Shown in pieces: positions 45,400 through 54,581 of a stretch of DNA of 64,000 nucleotides. Origin of the DNA: a virus. A program made the translations under genes and the position numbers. The DNA is taken from IMG/VR virus record IMGVR_UViG_3300025132_007932, positions 34,425 through 98,424 of that record; one strand, given 5' to 3'. Every line of letters begins with the position of its first letter. Position 1 is the stretch's first letter. Below the pieces are notes generated by a model. The model saw only the letters and a program-made list of their open reading frames with translations, had not been told where the DNA came from and searched no databases.

Positions 45400-46089
45400 A
45401 TGGCAAATAACTCGAACCGCTCCCTGCAACTTAGACGAAGAAGAACTGCAATTGTAAGAAATCAGGCTTTAAAGCAAGTAAAAAAGCAAAAAAAGGCTAG
45501 CTCCACTGTTAATAGCAGCAACTCTATACTGGTGAAAACCGGCGCTGTAAGCAAAAAAGATGCTAGCAAGAAAAGCTTGAAACACAGATCTATTTCTATG
45601 TTGGGCGCTTGCGGCATAGATGTGTCTTTATTGGGGTTAGATAAGGATTTTAAAAGTGCGAGGTTTTCTCTTTTGAAAGAAGAAACCGGAACTGAAATAC
45701 TGAGAAACCTCGACGACAACGTAGCCAGAGAAGAACAATACAAATTATTAAAAAAGAGAAGAAAAACTCTCGACGTAAAGAAAATTGCACTCAATGATGC
45801 AATAAGACAGTTAGATGATCGCCTGGGAGATTCAAGAGTTATGATGGAAAGGCTCGTAAACAGTGACCATCGCGACGACTTTAATTTGCTAGCAAGGAAA
45901 ATAGCAGTAATAAATACAGCGCCAGGGGAAGAGTTTTTAAAGTATTTTAGACAATATGAATTTGATTTTGACCCTAGGGATACTCCGATGATACTAGCAG
46001 ACACAACAAGTATAGTAAAAGATCTTGAAGTGAATTACGACGGAATAAGCACGCTTACACCATCTGAATTGTATAGAGGGGGCATCTAA
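45400..46089 (+). CDS. Basic helical protein of the tail module, unknown
   Basis: A 229-residue protein with a GAAGAGGA ribosome site. The first 70 residues are very basic (LRRRRTAI, VKKQKKASS), and residues 90-160 are predicted helical with alternating charges, including KKRRKTLDVKKIALNDAIRQ. The remaining part is mixed. This contrasts with the acidic proteins on either side, so it may bridge them. I recognise no family. The upstream 65-base gap holds a run of T residues and TTATATTTAAT, but no clear terminator. Confidence 0.6.
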   Translation: MANNSNRSLQLRRRRTAIVRNQALKQVKKQKKASSTVNSSNSILVKTGAVSKKDASKKSLKHRSISMLGACGIDVSLLGLDKDFKSARFSLLKEETGTEILRNLDDNVAREEQYKLLKKRRKTLDVKKIALNDAIRQLDDRLGDSRVMMERLVNSDHRDDFNLLARKIAVINTAPGEEFLKYFRQYEFDFDPRDTPMILADTTSIVKDLEVNYDGISTLTPSELYRGGI

Positions 46090-48017
46090 TGTCAGGTGAT
46101 GACTCACGCTTCGATGATGTGCCGGAAGGCGGATACGACTGGGCAGGTACCTGGACTGCTGTTGATGTTGTCCCGCAATGCGGCCCAGACCACCCCGCCG
46201 GAGATTGTATATGTCTCAGGCTTGTTAGGTTAAACTCTGATGGTACTTTTGAAACAGATTCGAGTTTAAGTTGGGATACGTTTACTCCAATATATAGGTG
46301 GGACCAACACGGCGGATATTCGTCTGAAGGCATGCTAGAGCCATACTCGGAGACCGGCTCACCGGACTCTTCCCCTTACTATCATCCGCTTTATGAACGA
46401 GATGAGCGATACGATGATGCGAGCGCCGTCGGAGATTCCAAACCAGTGTACGTTGTACCCGTTAATGTATACTCCACAGGGCTCGATGGTGTTCCTGGTG
46501 ATATGAGTGCGTATAGCTGCGAAACATGTCGTAAATTGTCTCCAACATACAACGGTTGGCAAACTGAAGGCCCCATGTACGGTGTTGACGACGATTGGGA
46601 CCCAGACGTCGTCGATGATGGCGCTGTAGATGTAGAGCGCGGAGAAACTGATTGTCGGGGCCTTAGTTGGTACTTGGCTTGGCTTGAGGAATATGAAACG
46701 TTTCATGTGGCCGGCGGCAGCGAGTGGGCAATTAGTTCTTTATTCCAAAAAGAAGAGTTTGATTATTTGAACATAAATAATATAAAAAACGATGCCACAG
46801 ATTGGGCCGGCTATACTGCGCATGGTATTAACAATTCTGTACAATGGAGATATGCTTGGTTTATGCCATACTATGCAAAGTTTTTCGAATCTATTGAGAT
46901 GGAATCATACAAAATTAGATTTTATTTATTTAACGGGTGGACAAACGGCGATACTAAAGCAAATGGGCGCAAAACAGTACTGGATTATACGTTTTTAAAC
47001 CGACCAGCACCAACAGCAAATACTTGGAATGCAACCCAGATTACAGGAGAAGGCGACGATCCTGGCTATTGGCTAAACTTCAGCACGATGGCTCACCCAT
47101 CTACCCCGGACACCTCCATCAGTCTCGTCGACGAAACTTATACCGGCGAGGAAACGTCGTTGATGTACGCCCCCCAAGCTTATGACCAGACTCAGTTTAT
47201 GGCTGCGGAAAATTATGAAGCAAGTTGGGATAATCCGAGAACTTACCTGATAAGTTCAATGAAGCACATCGTCGATTCCCCCATTTGGGAAGCAAATAAT
47301 GGAAAACACATGTTTATATCTAAAACTACGTTTTATGATGACTTAAGGAAAGAGGACGATGAAGCAACCCACCATAGAATGCTTTGGCCTTTATGTTGGT
47401 ATGATTCAAAATATGGACAGCACAATGAAACCGACGACGACTATGCCTGTTGGGTCGGATTAGGCCCCAACTCCGAAAGTAGATACCCCGCATCCTCCGG
47501 CGGGAATGAGAGAAAAAGGCAACTCGGCGCCTCAAACCCAAAAATGAGAGCGACCCGCACGGCCGACGGAAAAACTAATATTTATGTGGAATATAACCCT
47601 AACGAAAGAGAGGGGCTTATTGAGAGATTTGGGCCCTACCATTATTTAGACGACGAGCACAAGGACTGGAATGTAAGTTTTCCAGGTTACAATGAAACTT
47701 GGGAATGGGGCTTTGAAGCAGATCGCAGAACTATATCACAAATTAAAACTTGGTATAATTATTATACTGATGTTGTTCACCAAAGATGGCTATATGATGA
47801 AAATAGAGAAGAAGGTAGAAACAGAAGAGATTCAGATCTTGGTTTCTTGAAGGTTAAAGCGACCAAATATGATATGAGTAAAATATACACGATTGAAGAT
47901 GAAATACAGCCAGAAATAGAAGTATCAGAATTTGAAATAACAAGCCCGGCCGCTCCTGGTATGATTACTGCTGGACCCACCAGTGGGTTTACCGGCGGCG
48001 GGGGAGGTAGTTATTAG
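46089..48017 (+). CDS. Acidic tail-module protein (642 residues), unknown
   Basis: The start shares a base with the preceding stop (TAATG). The first 200 residues are unusually acidic and Cys-containing (VVPQCGPDHPAGDCICLR; SCETCRK). Aromatic-rich segments follow, for example NNSVQWRYAWFMPYYAKFFE. The C-terminus ends in Gly and Pro residues. The Asp-rich, GC-richer first part resembles in style the C-terminal part of the 1473-residue protein, which may reflect a shared origin. No family is recognised. The downstream gene begins at a GTG overlapping the stop (TAGTG). Confidence 0.6.
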   Translation: MSGDDSRFDDVPEGGYDWAGTWTAVDVVPQCGPDHPAGDCICLRLVRLNSDGTFETDSSLSWDTFTPIYRWDQHGGYSSEGMLEPYSETGSPDSSPYYHPLYERDERYDDASAVGDSKPVYVVPVNVYSTGLDGVPGDMSAYSCETCRKLSPTYNGWQTEGPMYGVDDDWDPDVVDDGAVDVERGETDCRGLSWYLAWLEEYETFHVAGGSEWAISSLFQKEEFDYLNINNIKNDATDWAGYTAHGINNSVQWRYAWFMPYYAKFFESIEMESYKIRFYLFNGWTNGDTKANGRKTVLDYTFLNRPAPTANTWNATQITGEGDDPGYWLNFSTMAHPSTPDTSISLVDETYTGEETSLMYAPQAYDQTQFMAAENYEASWDNPRTYLISSMKHIVDSPIWEANNGKHMFISKTTFYDDLRKEDDEATHHRMLWPLCWYDSKYGQHNETDDDYACWVGLGPNSESRYPASSGGNERKRQLGASNPKMRATRTADGKTNIYVEYNPNEREGLIERFGPYHYLDDEHKDWNVSFPGYNETWEWGFEADRRTISQIKTWYNYYTDVVHQRWLYDENREEGRNRRDSDLGFLKVKATKYDMSKIYTIEDEIQPEIEVSEFEITSPAAPGMITAGPTSGFTGGGGGSY

Positions 48018-51000
48018 TGCCAATTAAATATTTAATCGATCAAAGTTTATTTTCGGGCTCTGCAGACAGTTTACGAACTGCAGTTGGAGGCTTTTACAAT
48101 CCCTCCGGAGATCTGTCAGCAGGTAGTAAACCAGCAGACTATTATGGTGAAGTACCAGCCGGTACAGCTTATGACGTCGATACCGATGGAGGAGCAGAAG
48201 GAATAGAGGAGGCCGACTTTGAAGTTTCCGCAGCGGTATCAGAAAGATTATCATATGTGCTATCTAGAACCGCAGACTCGCTTGGTGATACGACCCCCAT
48301 ACAAACTACCTTGTCGAAAGATTCAATCATGATTAATAAAAGAATACCGGTAAGATTAATCGGAAATCAAGAGCATGTATTTAGTGATGAACACTGGGAA
48401 AAAATACTTGTAGGTGGACAATGGGCCGGAAGTCAAATGGAGCCTATGATAAAACAAAATGTTGTATTTGATGATCAACATATGGAATCAATCTATCCGA
48501 TAGACGCAAAGATTGTAAAAAGATTGACAGACTTAAATTATTCACCAGAATCCTACAGCGGTTTTTTCGCCGTTAGAGGAGACTATGTTCAAATAAAGCC
48601 AGAAGTAAATCACTATATACCATTTTATCAAGACTATGTTAAAAAGCTTGGGTCAGAATTAGTAATTCCGAATGCCTATTTGATGACTTCAATAGAATTA
48701 TTTGGAGACTCAATTGCGCTTCCAGTGACGCCTTATAAATATTCTGAATATAATCAAAACTATTGGAACCAGCATTTTATTAATTTTGTATCAAGAGAAA
48801 AATCATTACCAGAAGTGGATTACTTTGATATAAACGAAGGCGAGCTGTATTATGATTACACTGCCGGCACTCCAGGCTATGAATCACCTTACGCAGTTCT
48901 TTTAGATGATATGGATCCGTCTGAGGACTATACGAAGGAATTTTTATCAAGAAAATATTCCGGAATGGTAACAAAATATTTGCCAATATCAGTACCGAAC
49001 ACTCCGCTTTCAAGTTCAACTGTATCGGCCATCCAAGAGAGAATGCAAAACATTATATTTGATCAATATTCTGGACTTGGATATGATAGCGACAAAGAGA
49101 AAAAAACCGACTCAGTGCTTCCATCTGTCTCTGATGAGACAAAAACATTTTTCCCATACTACATTAATATTGATTTTTATTCTGAGCGGGCTTATAAATT
49201 TGCAAATAATATAAATTTTCACAGCTATAGCAGCAAGTTTTTAAAACTTCTAAAAGAAGTCTTTTTAAATGAAATAGAAATTCAACCAAAAACGGTATCT
49301 TATGAGTGCAGCTACAACAGAACAGAGCCTTCGTTTGAAACTGCAGAAGTTACTGAAGAATACGTTAGAGAAACTAGACAATTACGTTATGTAGATTTTC
49401 TAGAATTTTTATTACACTCTTACAACAATTATATTTCTGAAACAAGCAATTGCACCTTTATAGGTAATCCAATTTCCAATCCAAGCTCGCTTGGAGATTT
49501 AGATGGATTTGCAACGTTTCAAAGAAAAGCAGCCATGGATGATATTGGAGATTATAGATACTTCAATACCATATCTACCTACGATGTTCTACATGCAACA
49601 ATGAGAATGTTTGGTTATCAAGGAACCGCAGCCGATCCAGAAGAACACATTACATCCTTACATGAGCTTTTTGGTTGTTCAAAAGATTTTCCTATGAGCG
49701 AGTATCTTATGGATCCGGATGACGATGAGACAACACCAGACGAATATGGTATGTCGTCAAGCGACACGTCTGGGTTAAAAGCAGTAATTGCCGGCGGCAC
49801 TACAGACGCAGTAGATGAAAATATATTTGGGTATCATGAAGTTGTGGCCTACAGAGTAGAAAAAATAGCTTCGGACGCTTCAGCAGAAGAGTTAAATACG
49901 AGACCAATTCAAAACTTCTGGTTTATCAATACAGAACAAAGAGAAGATATAAACTTGATTGACACACAAATAAAATATGACACCAACTACACGTACAATA
50001 TTTATTCATACTCTATTTGTGTTGGGATTAAATATAAGACCACGGATCTGGCTATTACCAAATTCACTTCCAATGTAGCTGATGACGAAGATACTGCCGA
50101 TGAGGATGAAAGTGAACTTTTTTGCTTAGAATTTTTTGATCCCAATACAGGAGAGCCAACAGCAGAGCTGTTTGGAAACTTAGATGAAAGTGCTTTACTC
50201 GAAGAAATGTCAGGCGTGACAGAAGATGGAGAAAGGATTTACTTTCTCTCCAGGGCGTCAGTTCGAACAAGAGCTAGGTACTTGGCAGACTTTCATCTCC
50301 ATCTTGAGCCGACAGTAAGAATAGTAGAAAACAAAATGTATTCAAAAACGCTGAAAGCCTTAGACCACCCAGCGAATAAATTAGATATAGAACCTTACCA
50401 ACTTTTGGACGAATCTCACACAATAGGATATAGAATTTCTTATGAGCCATTTGTACCGAGAGAATTTCCTCAAACGATTTCTGCACAAGATGTTCAAATA
50501 AAAGAAGATTATATGAACGCATATGATTTTTTGGAAGGAGAAAAAATATCTGGCATTAGTAAAGGCTCTAGCACAGACTGGACTGCCAGGCAAAATCCAA
50601 ACGAATCAATCTCTAGACCAAGGTATATAGAAGTGTATAGGCTAACAGATAAGCCCACCAAGTATGAAGATTTTGATAATAATCTATACGAGACTATAGA
50701 CTTGAAACTTTTAAATCAAAAAACTGCAACATATTCGGATCAAACAAATGAAATTGAATTTTTCAATGATAAAATCGATTACAACAAAAAATATTATTAC
50801 ATGTTTAGAATGTTAACTGAACAAAGAATGTTTGGTGATGTTAGTGAGATTTATGAAGCTGAGTTGGTATATGACGGAAATGCCCCATATGCTATTTTTA
50901 ATACATTCTTTAAAGAAGATTTAAAAGAAAAAGTATTCGTCAACCCATCAAAAAGTGTAAAAAAGATATTTCAAATTAGACCTAATTTACAACAAATAAG

Positions 51001-51190
51001 TTTTGATGATTCTAACGTGGATTATACAAATCGAGCAATTGACGAAATAGAAAACTTGGAAGTTGGAAATTTAATAGAAAGTCACCCTGAAGAATCAATT
51101 TGGACAAATGAATTCAAATTAAGGCTAACATCTAAAAAGACAAACAAAAAAATAGACTTAAATCTAACCTTCAACTTGGATAGCGACTAA
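48017..51190 (+). CDS. Large tail protein with fibronectin-III-like segments (1057 residues)
   Basis: The start is GTG at 48017, which overlaps the previous TAG; GGGAGG lies about 13 bases upstream, a rather long spacing. The first 550 residues have mixed strands and many aromatic residues. Two segments, at about residues 630-690 and 860-950, look like fibronectin-III-type domains: YDTNYTYNIYSYSICVGIKY and DYNKKYYYMFRMLTEQRMFG are typical of the F-strand/G-strand turn. Such domains are common in tail fibres and baseplate arms. No T4 counterpart is evident. Confidence 0.6.
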   Translation: MPIKYLIDQSLFSGSADSLRTAVGGFYNPSGDLSAGSKPADYYGEVPAGTAYDVDTDGGAEGIEEADFEVSAAVSERLSYVLSRTADSLGDTTPIQTTLSKDSIMINKRIPVRLIGNQEHVFSDEHWEKILVGGQWAGSQMEPMIKQNVVFDDQHMESIYPIDAKIVKRLTDLNYSPESYSGFFAVRGDYVQIKPEVNHYIPFYQDYVKKLGSELVIPNAYLMTSIELFGDSIALPVTPYKYSEYNQNYWNQHFINFVSREKSLPEVDYFDINEGELYYDYTAGTPGYESPYAVLLDDMDPSEDYTKEFLSRKYSGMVTKYLPISVPNTPLSSSTVSAIQERMQNIIFDQYSGLGYDSDKEKKTDSVLPSVSDETKTFFPYYINIDFYSERAYKFANNINFHSYSSKFLKLLKEVFLNEIEIQPKTVSYECSYNRTEPSFETAEVTEEYVRETRQLRYVDFLEFLLHSYNNYISETSNCTFIGNPISNPSSLGDLDGFATFQRKAAMDDIGDYRYFNTISTYDVLHATMRMFGYQGTAADPEEHITSLHELFGCSKDFPMSEYLMDPDDDETTPDEYGMSSSDTSGLKAVIAGGTTDAVDENIFGYHEVVAYRVEKIASDASAEELNTRPIQNFWFINTEQREDINLIDTQIKYDTNYTYNIYSYSICVGIKYKTTDLAITKFTSNVADDEDTADEDESELFCLEFFDPNTGEPTAELFGNLDESALLEEMSGVTEDGERIYFLSRASVRTRARYLADFHLHLEPTVRIVENKMYSKTLKALDHPANKLDIEPYQLLDESHTIGYRISYEPFVPREFPQTISAQDVQIKEDYMNAYDFLEGEKISGISKGSSTDWTARQNPNESISRPRYIEVYRLTDKPTKYEDFDNNLYETIDLKLLNQKTATYSDQTNEIEFFNDKIDYNKKYYYMFRMLTEQRMFGDVSEIYEAELVYDGNAPYAIFNTFFKEDLKEKVFVNPSKSVKKIFQIRPNLQQISFDDSNVDYTNRAIDEIENLEVGNLIESHPEESIWTNEFKLRLTSKKTNKKIDLNLTFNLDSD

Positions 51191-51202
51191 TAAAAACGTA
51201 GA

Positions 51203-51213
51203 AACTATTTATA
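51203..51213 (+). promoter_or_regulatory. AACTATTTATA element, copy 1
   Basis: An 11-base element in the 39-base gap before fibre gene A1, repeated exactly at 52359. A related GATATTTATTA is at 39389-39399. It may be a late promoter or an element inherited by duplication. The sequence alone does not decide. Confidence 0.35.
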
Positions 51214-51229
51214 CTAAAGAGGAAAATAT

Positions 51230-52321
51230 ATGGCTTTTTTGGACACAACCGGCTCCACAATAAGAATTGATGCAGTACTGACCGATGAAGGCAGAAAAAG
51301 AATAACCCAAGGAACATTTAAAGTTACAAAGTTTTCTTTAGGAGACGATGAGATAGACTACTCTATGTACATCAAAGGCGAAGTAGTCGATGCGGCTGAA
51401 CAGCCGGCTATTATTTCAACACCTATTTTTGAAGCATTCGAGAATCGAACAGCAAATATTTACAGTGGATTGGTGTCATATGGCAATAAAGATTTATTAT
51501 GGCTACCTATTTTAAAAATCAATGATCGAGCACCAACAGCAGCCAAACAATATACAATGCCGGCAGGCCGAGCTAAACCGACAGTAGGTAATTCATATCT
51601 AAGCGGAACGTTTTTTTACATGGCTGCCAACGAAGAAACTGCCGAAAAGATAGTAGATTATTTTAACTCAACAGTTGGAGAAGGTAACAATTATGTTCTT
51701 AGGGATTCAGAAACATCGGACACGAAAATTATAATTGAATCAGGAATAGATACTGGCATACCCGAGGATGCCGGCGCAAAATGGCAAGGAAGCCGCTCAA
51801 ATCAAACTGTTCATTTAATTGAAAATGCTCTGGTTGACAATTATTACTACGTCACAACAGACCCCAGATTTATACGAAGCCTATATAGCCTGAATAAAGA
51901 ATCTTATTTTAGGACAAGACCCGCAGGGGAGCCCGATGTAAAACTAGGGCCGCTGCTTAGAACTAAATATACTACCCTGGCACCTCCCGTTAAAGACAAG
52001 CAAAACTTTATTTCTAAAGGAATATTAAATCAAGTTTATTATCGCGGTTCTGCTACTTTATATCCTTGCGAAGACGTATCAATGTTTAGTGGGCCTCGGG
52101 GATCAGTCACCGCATTCAATTTCGAAATTGACCCAGAGCTAACAACAACATCTTTGGGAGAAAGAAGTTATAAATACTCTACTTATGGTCAAATCAATCA
52201 ATATATTACAAATACTACAGACAAATATGATATCATAGATATTCCAGTAACTGTCGAGGGCGTAAACTCTGCGAGATCGATCAATTTACATGTTAGACTA
52301 GTGAGATATTCCGGCACTTAA
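51230..52321 (+). CDS. Fibre-like structural protein, paralogue A1
   Basis: A 363-residue protein with an AAAGAGGAAAA ribosome site. Its N-terminus (MAFLDTTGSTIRIDAVLTDEG, then RKRITQGTFKVTKFSLGDDEIDY) is very similar to that of the next gene. Both end with a similar beta segment: LHVRLVRYSGT here, LRIIRYAGT there. The pair therefore comes from a duplication. An AACTATTTATA element precedes both. Proteins with this N-terminus are probably tail fibre or fibre-connecting proteins, but I cannot name a family. Confidence 0.68.
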   Translation: MAFLDTTGSTIRIDAVLTDEGRKRITQGTFKVTKFSLGDDEIDYSMYIKGEVVDAAEQPAIISTPIFEAFENRTANIYSGLVSYGNKDLLWLPILKINDRAPTAAKQYTMPAGRAKPTVGNSYLSGTFFYMAANEETAEKIVDYFNSTVGEGNNYVLRDSETSDTKIIIESGIDTGIPEDAGAKWQGSRSNQTVHLIENALVDNYYYVTTDPRFIRSLYSLNKESYFRTRPAGEPDVKLGPLLRTKYTTLAPPVKDKQNFISKGILNQVYYRGSATLYPCEDVSMFSGPRGSVTAFNFEIDPELTTTSLGERSYKYSTYGQINQYITNTTDKYDIIDIPVTVEGVNSARSINLHVRLVRYSGT

Positions 52322-52337
52322 CACTATAAAATAAATC

Positions 52338-52349
52338 TTTGCCGGCAAA
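52338..52349. repeat. Intergenic palindrome TTTGCCGGCAAA
   Basis: A perfect 12-base palindrome in the 64-base gap between fibre genes A1 and A2. It is one of the few intergenic copies of GCCGGC. It might act as a protein-binding site or weak hairpin. It lacks a T-run terminator tail. Confidence 0.5.
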
Positions 52350-52358
52350 TTTAAATGC

Positions 52359-52369
52359 AACTATTTATA
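52359..52369 (+). promoter_or_regulatory. AACTATTTATA element, copy 2
   Basis: The exact second copy of the element at 51203, here 16 bases before the ATG of fibre gene A2 and directly followed by GAGGAG. The matching position before both paralogues suggests a shared control role or common descent. Confidence 0.35.
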
Positions 52370-52385
52370 TACGAGGAGAAAATAA

Positions 52386-53408
52386 ATGGCTTTTTTGGAC
52401 AACTCAGGCGACATTATCTTAGACGCCACATTAACCGATACCGGTAGGCGACGAATGGCGCAAGGAAGATTTAGAATCGCTAAGTATGCGCTGGGTGATG
52501 ATGAGATAGATTATTCTTTATATAACAAAGAACATCCCTCTGGTTCTGCTTATTACGACCTTAAAATATTACAAACACCTGTTTTTGAAGCATTCTCCAA
52601 ACACTCAGCCAATATTAAATACGGCCTTCTTTCGAATACTAGAATGGATTTGCTTTACCTACCACAGCTAATACCAAACCACAAAATTCCGAGGTCAATA
52701 GGTCTTAGCGGTAGTGTTTACTATTGCGCAACAAACAATGAGACTTTCGAAAAAATTAAAACGACCTGGAGTTCCGATAGTGTTGACGCAGCCAAGTTTC
52801 TTTTACAAAGTGGAGACCGCTCCAAAAACTTTATTGCAATCGAATCGGGCTTGAATACATCAGACTTTTTGGGAACAAGCACTACAAGAAACAATTTCCT
52901 TATAAACACTAACTTAAAAGACAGTGAGTATAATGTTTATTGTGATCGAAGATTTGTCGCCGGCGTTATGGGCACGAAAGGCGGTGGAATTTTCTCAAAC
53001 ACGGCCGATGGCACTTTAACTCAAGATCTCTTGCCACTCGCGAGTCCTTCATATGGCGGCGGGGGAAGAAGAAAGTCTGGCTACGCTTACTATAAGACTG
53101 CGATGATCAATGCCGCCGACAATACCGTATATTTCTATCCGGGCGCAACCGCCGACACAACGCACTCAGTGCTAGCGGGCCCGCGCGGCTCTATTGGCGT
53201 AATGGGGTTTGCGGTTAAAGCTGAACTAACATCGCTAGCAACCGGAGTACGCAGTGCGCTTTGGGAGCAATACGGAACAAAAGCCCAGGCAATATTTGGA
53301 GGTTCAAACTTGTATGATTATATTGACACAACTGTATACGTCCAAGGAGCTTCCTCCACATCAAGAACGCAATTTCAACTGAGGATTATTAGATATGCAG
53401 GCACATGA
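52386..53408 (+). CDS. Fibre-like structural protein, paralogue A2
   Basis: A 340-residue paralogue of the 51230 gene. Shared features are MAFLDNSGDIILDATLTDTG, RRRMAQGRFRIAKYALGDDEIDY, the FEAF segment near residue 65, the AGPRGS / SGPRGS motif in the last quarter, and the terminal IRYAGT. The middle parts differ, for example at SYGGGGRRKSGYAYYK, as expected for a binding or exposed surface. A GAGGAGAAAA ribosome site precedes it. Confidence 0.68.
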   Translation: MAFLDNSGDIILDATLTDTGRRRMAQGRFRIAKYALGDDEIDYSLYNKEHPSGSAYYDLKILQTPVFEAFSKHSANIKYGLLSNTRMDLLYLPQLIPNHKIPRSIGLSGSVYYCATNNETFEKIKTTWSSDSVDAAKFLLQSGDRSKNFIAIESGLNTSDFLGTSTTRNNFLINTNLKDSEYNVYCDRRFVAGVMGTKGGGIFSNTADGTLTQDLLPLASPSYGGGGRRKSGYAYYKTAMINAADNTVYFYPGATADTTHSVLAGPRGSIGVMGFAVKAELTSLATGVRSALWEQYGTKAQAIFGGSNLYDYIDTTVYVQGASSTSRTQFQLRIIRYAGT

Positions 53409-53426
53409 TATATTTGGAGTTAACAA

Positions 53427-54569
53427 ATGCCAATTTTAAATTACGAACCAATTAACCCGTCAACAGACGTCACATTAACCAAAACTTTACTACACGAAGC
53501 GGTACCCTTAACAGGGGCAATAGTATCTGGAACTTACGGCACTTACCCGAATGGTGGAAACATCAAGAACTACAGCCACGGCCAGTTTCAATCAGTTTAC
53601 GATTACCCATATCTAAGCTCTTCGGCTAACCATATTTTTGACATAACTATGGGATACGATGAGTCGTCAGTATTATCTTCTTCTACGCTTTCCAGACCAC
53701 AACAGACTAAAAAGATAAACATGTATAATCAGTTTTCACAAGTCTTGCTTGGTTTTACTGGTAGCAACAATCAGGTAGAAATTTTTGAGAGTGATTTGAA
53801 TATTTCAGATAATGACAATCAAATGAAAGAAGTATTCTTCCTTAGTATGTCTCGTCTATTGATGAAGGACCAAATTAAGAAAGGTACGTTCAGCATCTCC
53901 TTGGGTACTGGCTCAGTGCAGAAAGTCGGAATAGCAAATGCAAATCCGTTTATCAACGCATCTGGCACCAATACAACAATGACCCTAACAGATGCGTCAG
54001 CGTCCGCAGATGACACAGGAACGGCGGTTAGTAACGGCGGTCAATATGGCGTGCTCTATCATGCTGATGGCACAGCAACTGGTACACCTTACGGAGTTGT
54101 GTTTTATCAAGCTGGCATAATAGCCCTAAGTGCTTCTATATGGCCCACCGGCGCCGCTGGTGCCGCCGGCGATAACCAGAATATATTTTACCACGATGCT
54201 ACAAGAGGCGCCTCTGGAACAAACTATACTGTCACAGCTTGTATGGCTTCGGCTAGTATCAGTGGTGCTTGTGATGCTATCAGAAGAAGAGTACAGAATA
54301 TTTCCTTCAACAACACAACTGAAATTAATTCTACGGTCTACTTCTGTCGAGTACCCTTTAATAAGTTCAATTACAGTTCAAATAACACATATATTTCTGG
54401 AAGTAAGATCCGAGTTAAAAACTTTGCCTCTGACCCACCTGTAACGTATATTACTACAGTCGGATTGTATAGTGCGACTAATGAATTGTTAGCTGTTGCA
54501 AAGCTTTCTGAGCCGTTAAGGAAATCAATCACAACTGATATGACGTTGCGAGTAAGACTTGACTACTAG
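53427..54569 (+). CDS. Fibre-like structural protein, paralogue B1
   Basis: A 380-residue protein with a GGAG ribosome site. It starts PILNYEPINPSTDVTLTKTLLHE and contains KGTFSISLGTGS, VVFYQAGIIALSASIWPTG and a C-terminus of VGLYSATNELLAVAKLSEPLR ending in RVRLDY. The next gene has matching segments in the same order (VVLYDEGFIILTGSWPL; VALYDSNKNLIGLATLSNPI; KLKLDI). The two are therefore a second paralogous pair. No named family. Position suggests tail fibres. Confidence 0.66.
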   Translation: MPILNYEPINPSTDVTLTKTLLHEAVPLTGAIVSGTYGTYPNGGNIKNYSHGQFQSVYDYPYLSSSANHIFDITMGYDESSVLSSSTLSRPQQTKKINMYNQFSQVLLGFTGSNNQVEIFESDLNISDNDNQMKEVFFLSMSRLLMKDQIKKGTFSISLGTGSVQKVGIANANPFINASGTNTTMTLTDASASADDTGTAVSNGGQYGVLYHADGTATGTPYGVVFYQAGIIALSASIWPTGAAGAAGDNQNIFYHDATRGASGTNYTVTACMASASISGACDAIRRRVQNISFNNTTEINSTVYFCRVPFNKFNYSSNNTYISGSKIRVKNFASDPPVTYITTVGLYSATNELLAVAKLSEPLRKSITTDMTLRVRLDY

Positions 54570-54581
54570 AAATGATGCGAT

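Noticed and set aside
45462-46004. 180-residue minus-strand frame
   Set aside because: It lies inside a well-formed + strand gene and has no recognisable features.
51203-52369. Reading AACTATTTATA as minus-strand TATAAATA late promoters
   Set aside because: No credible minus-strand gene lies downstream in that direction.
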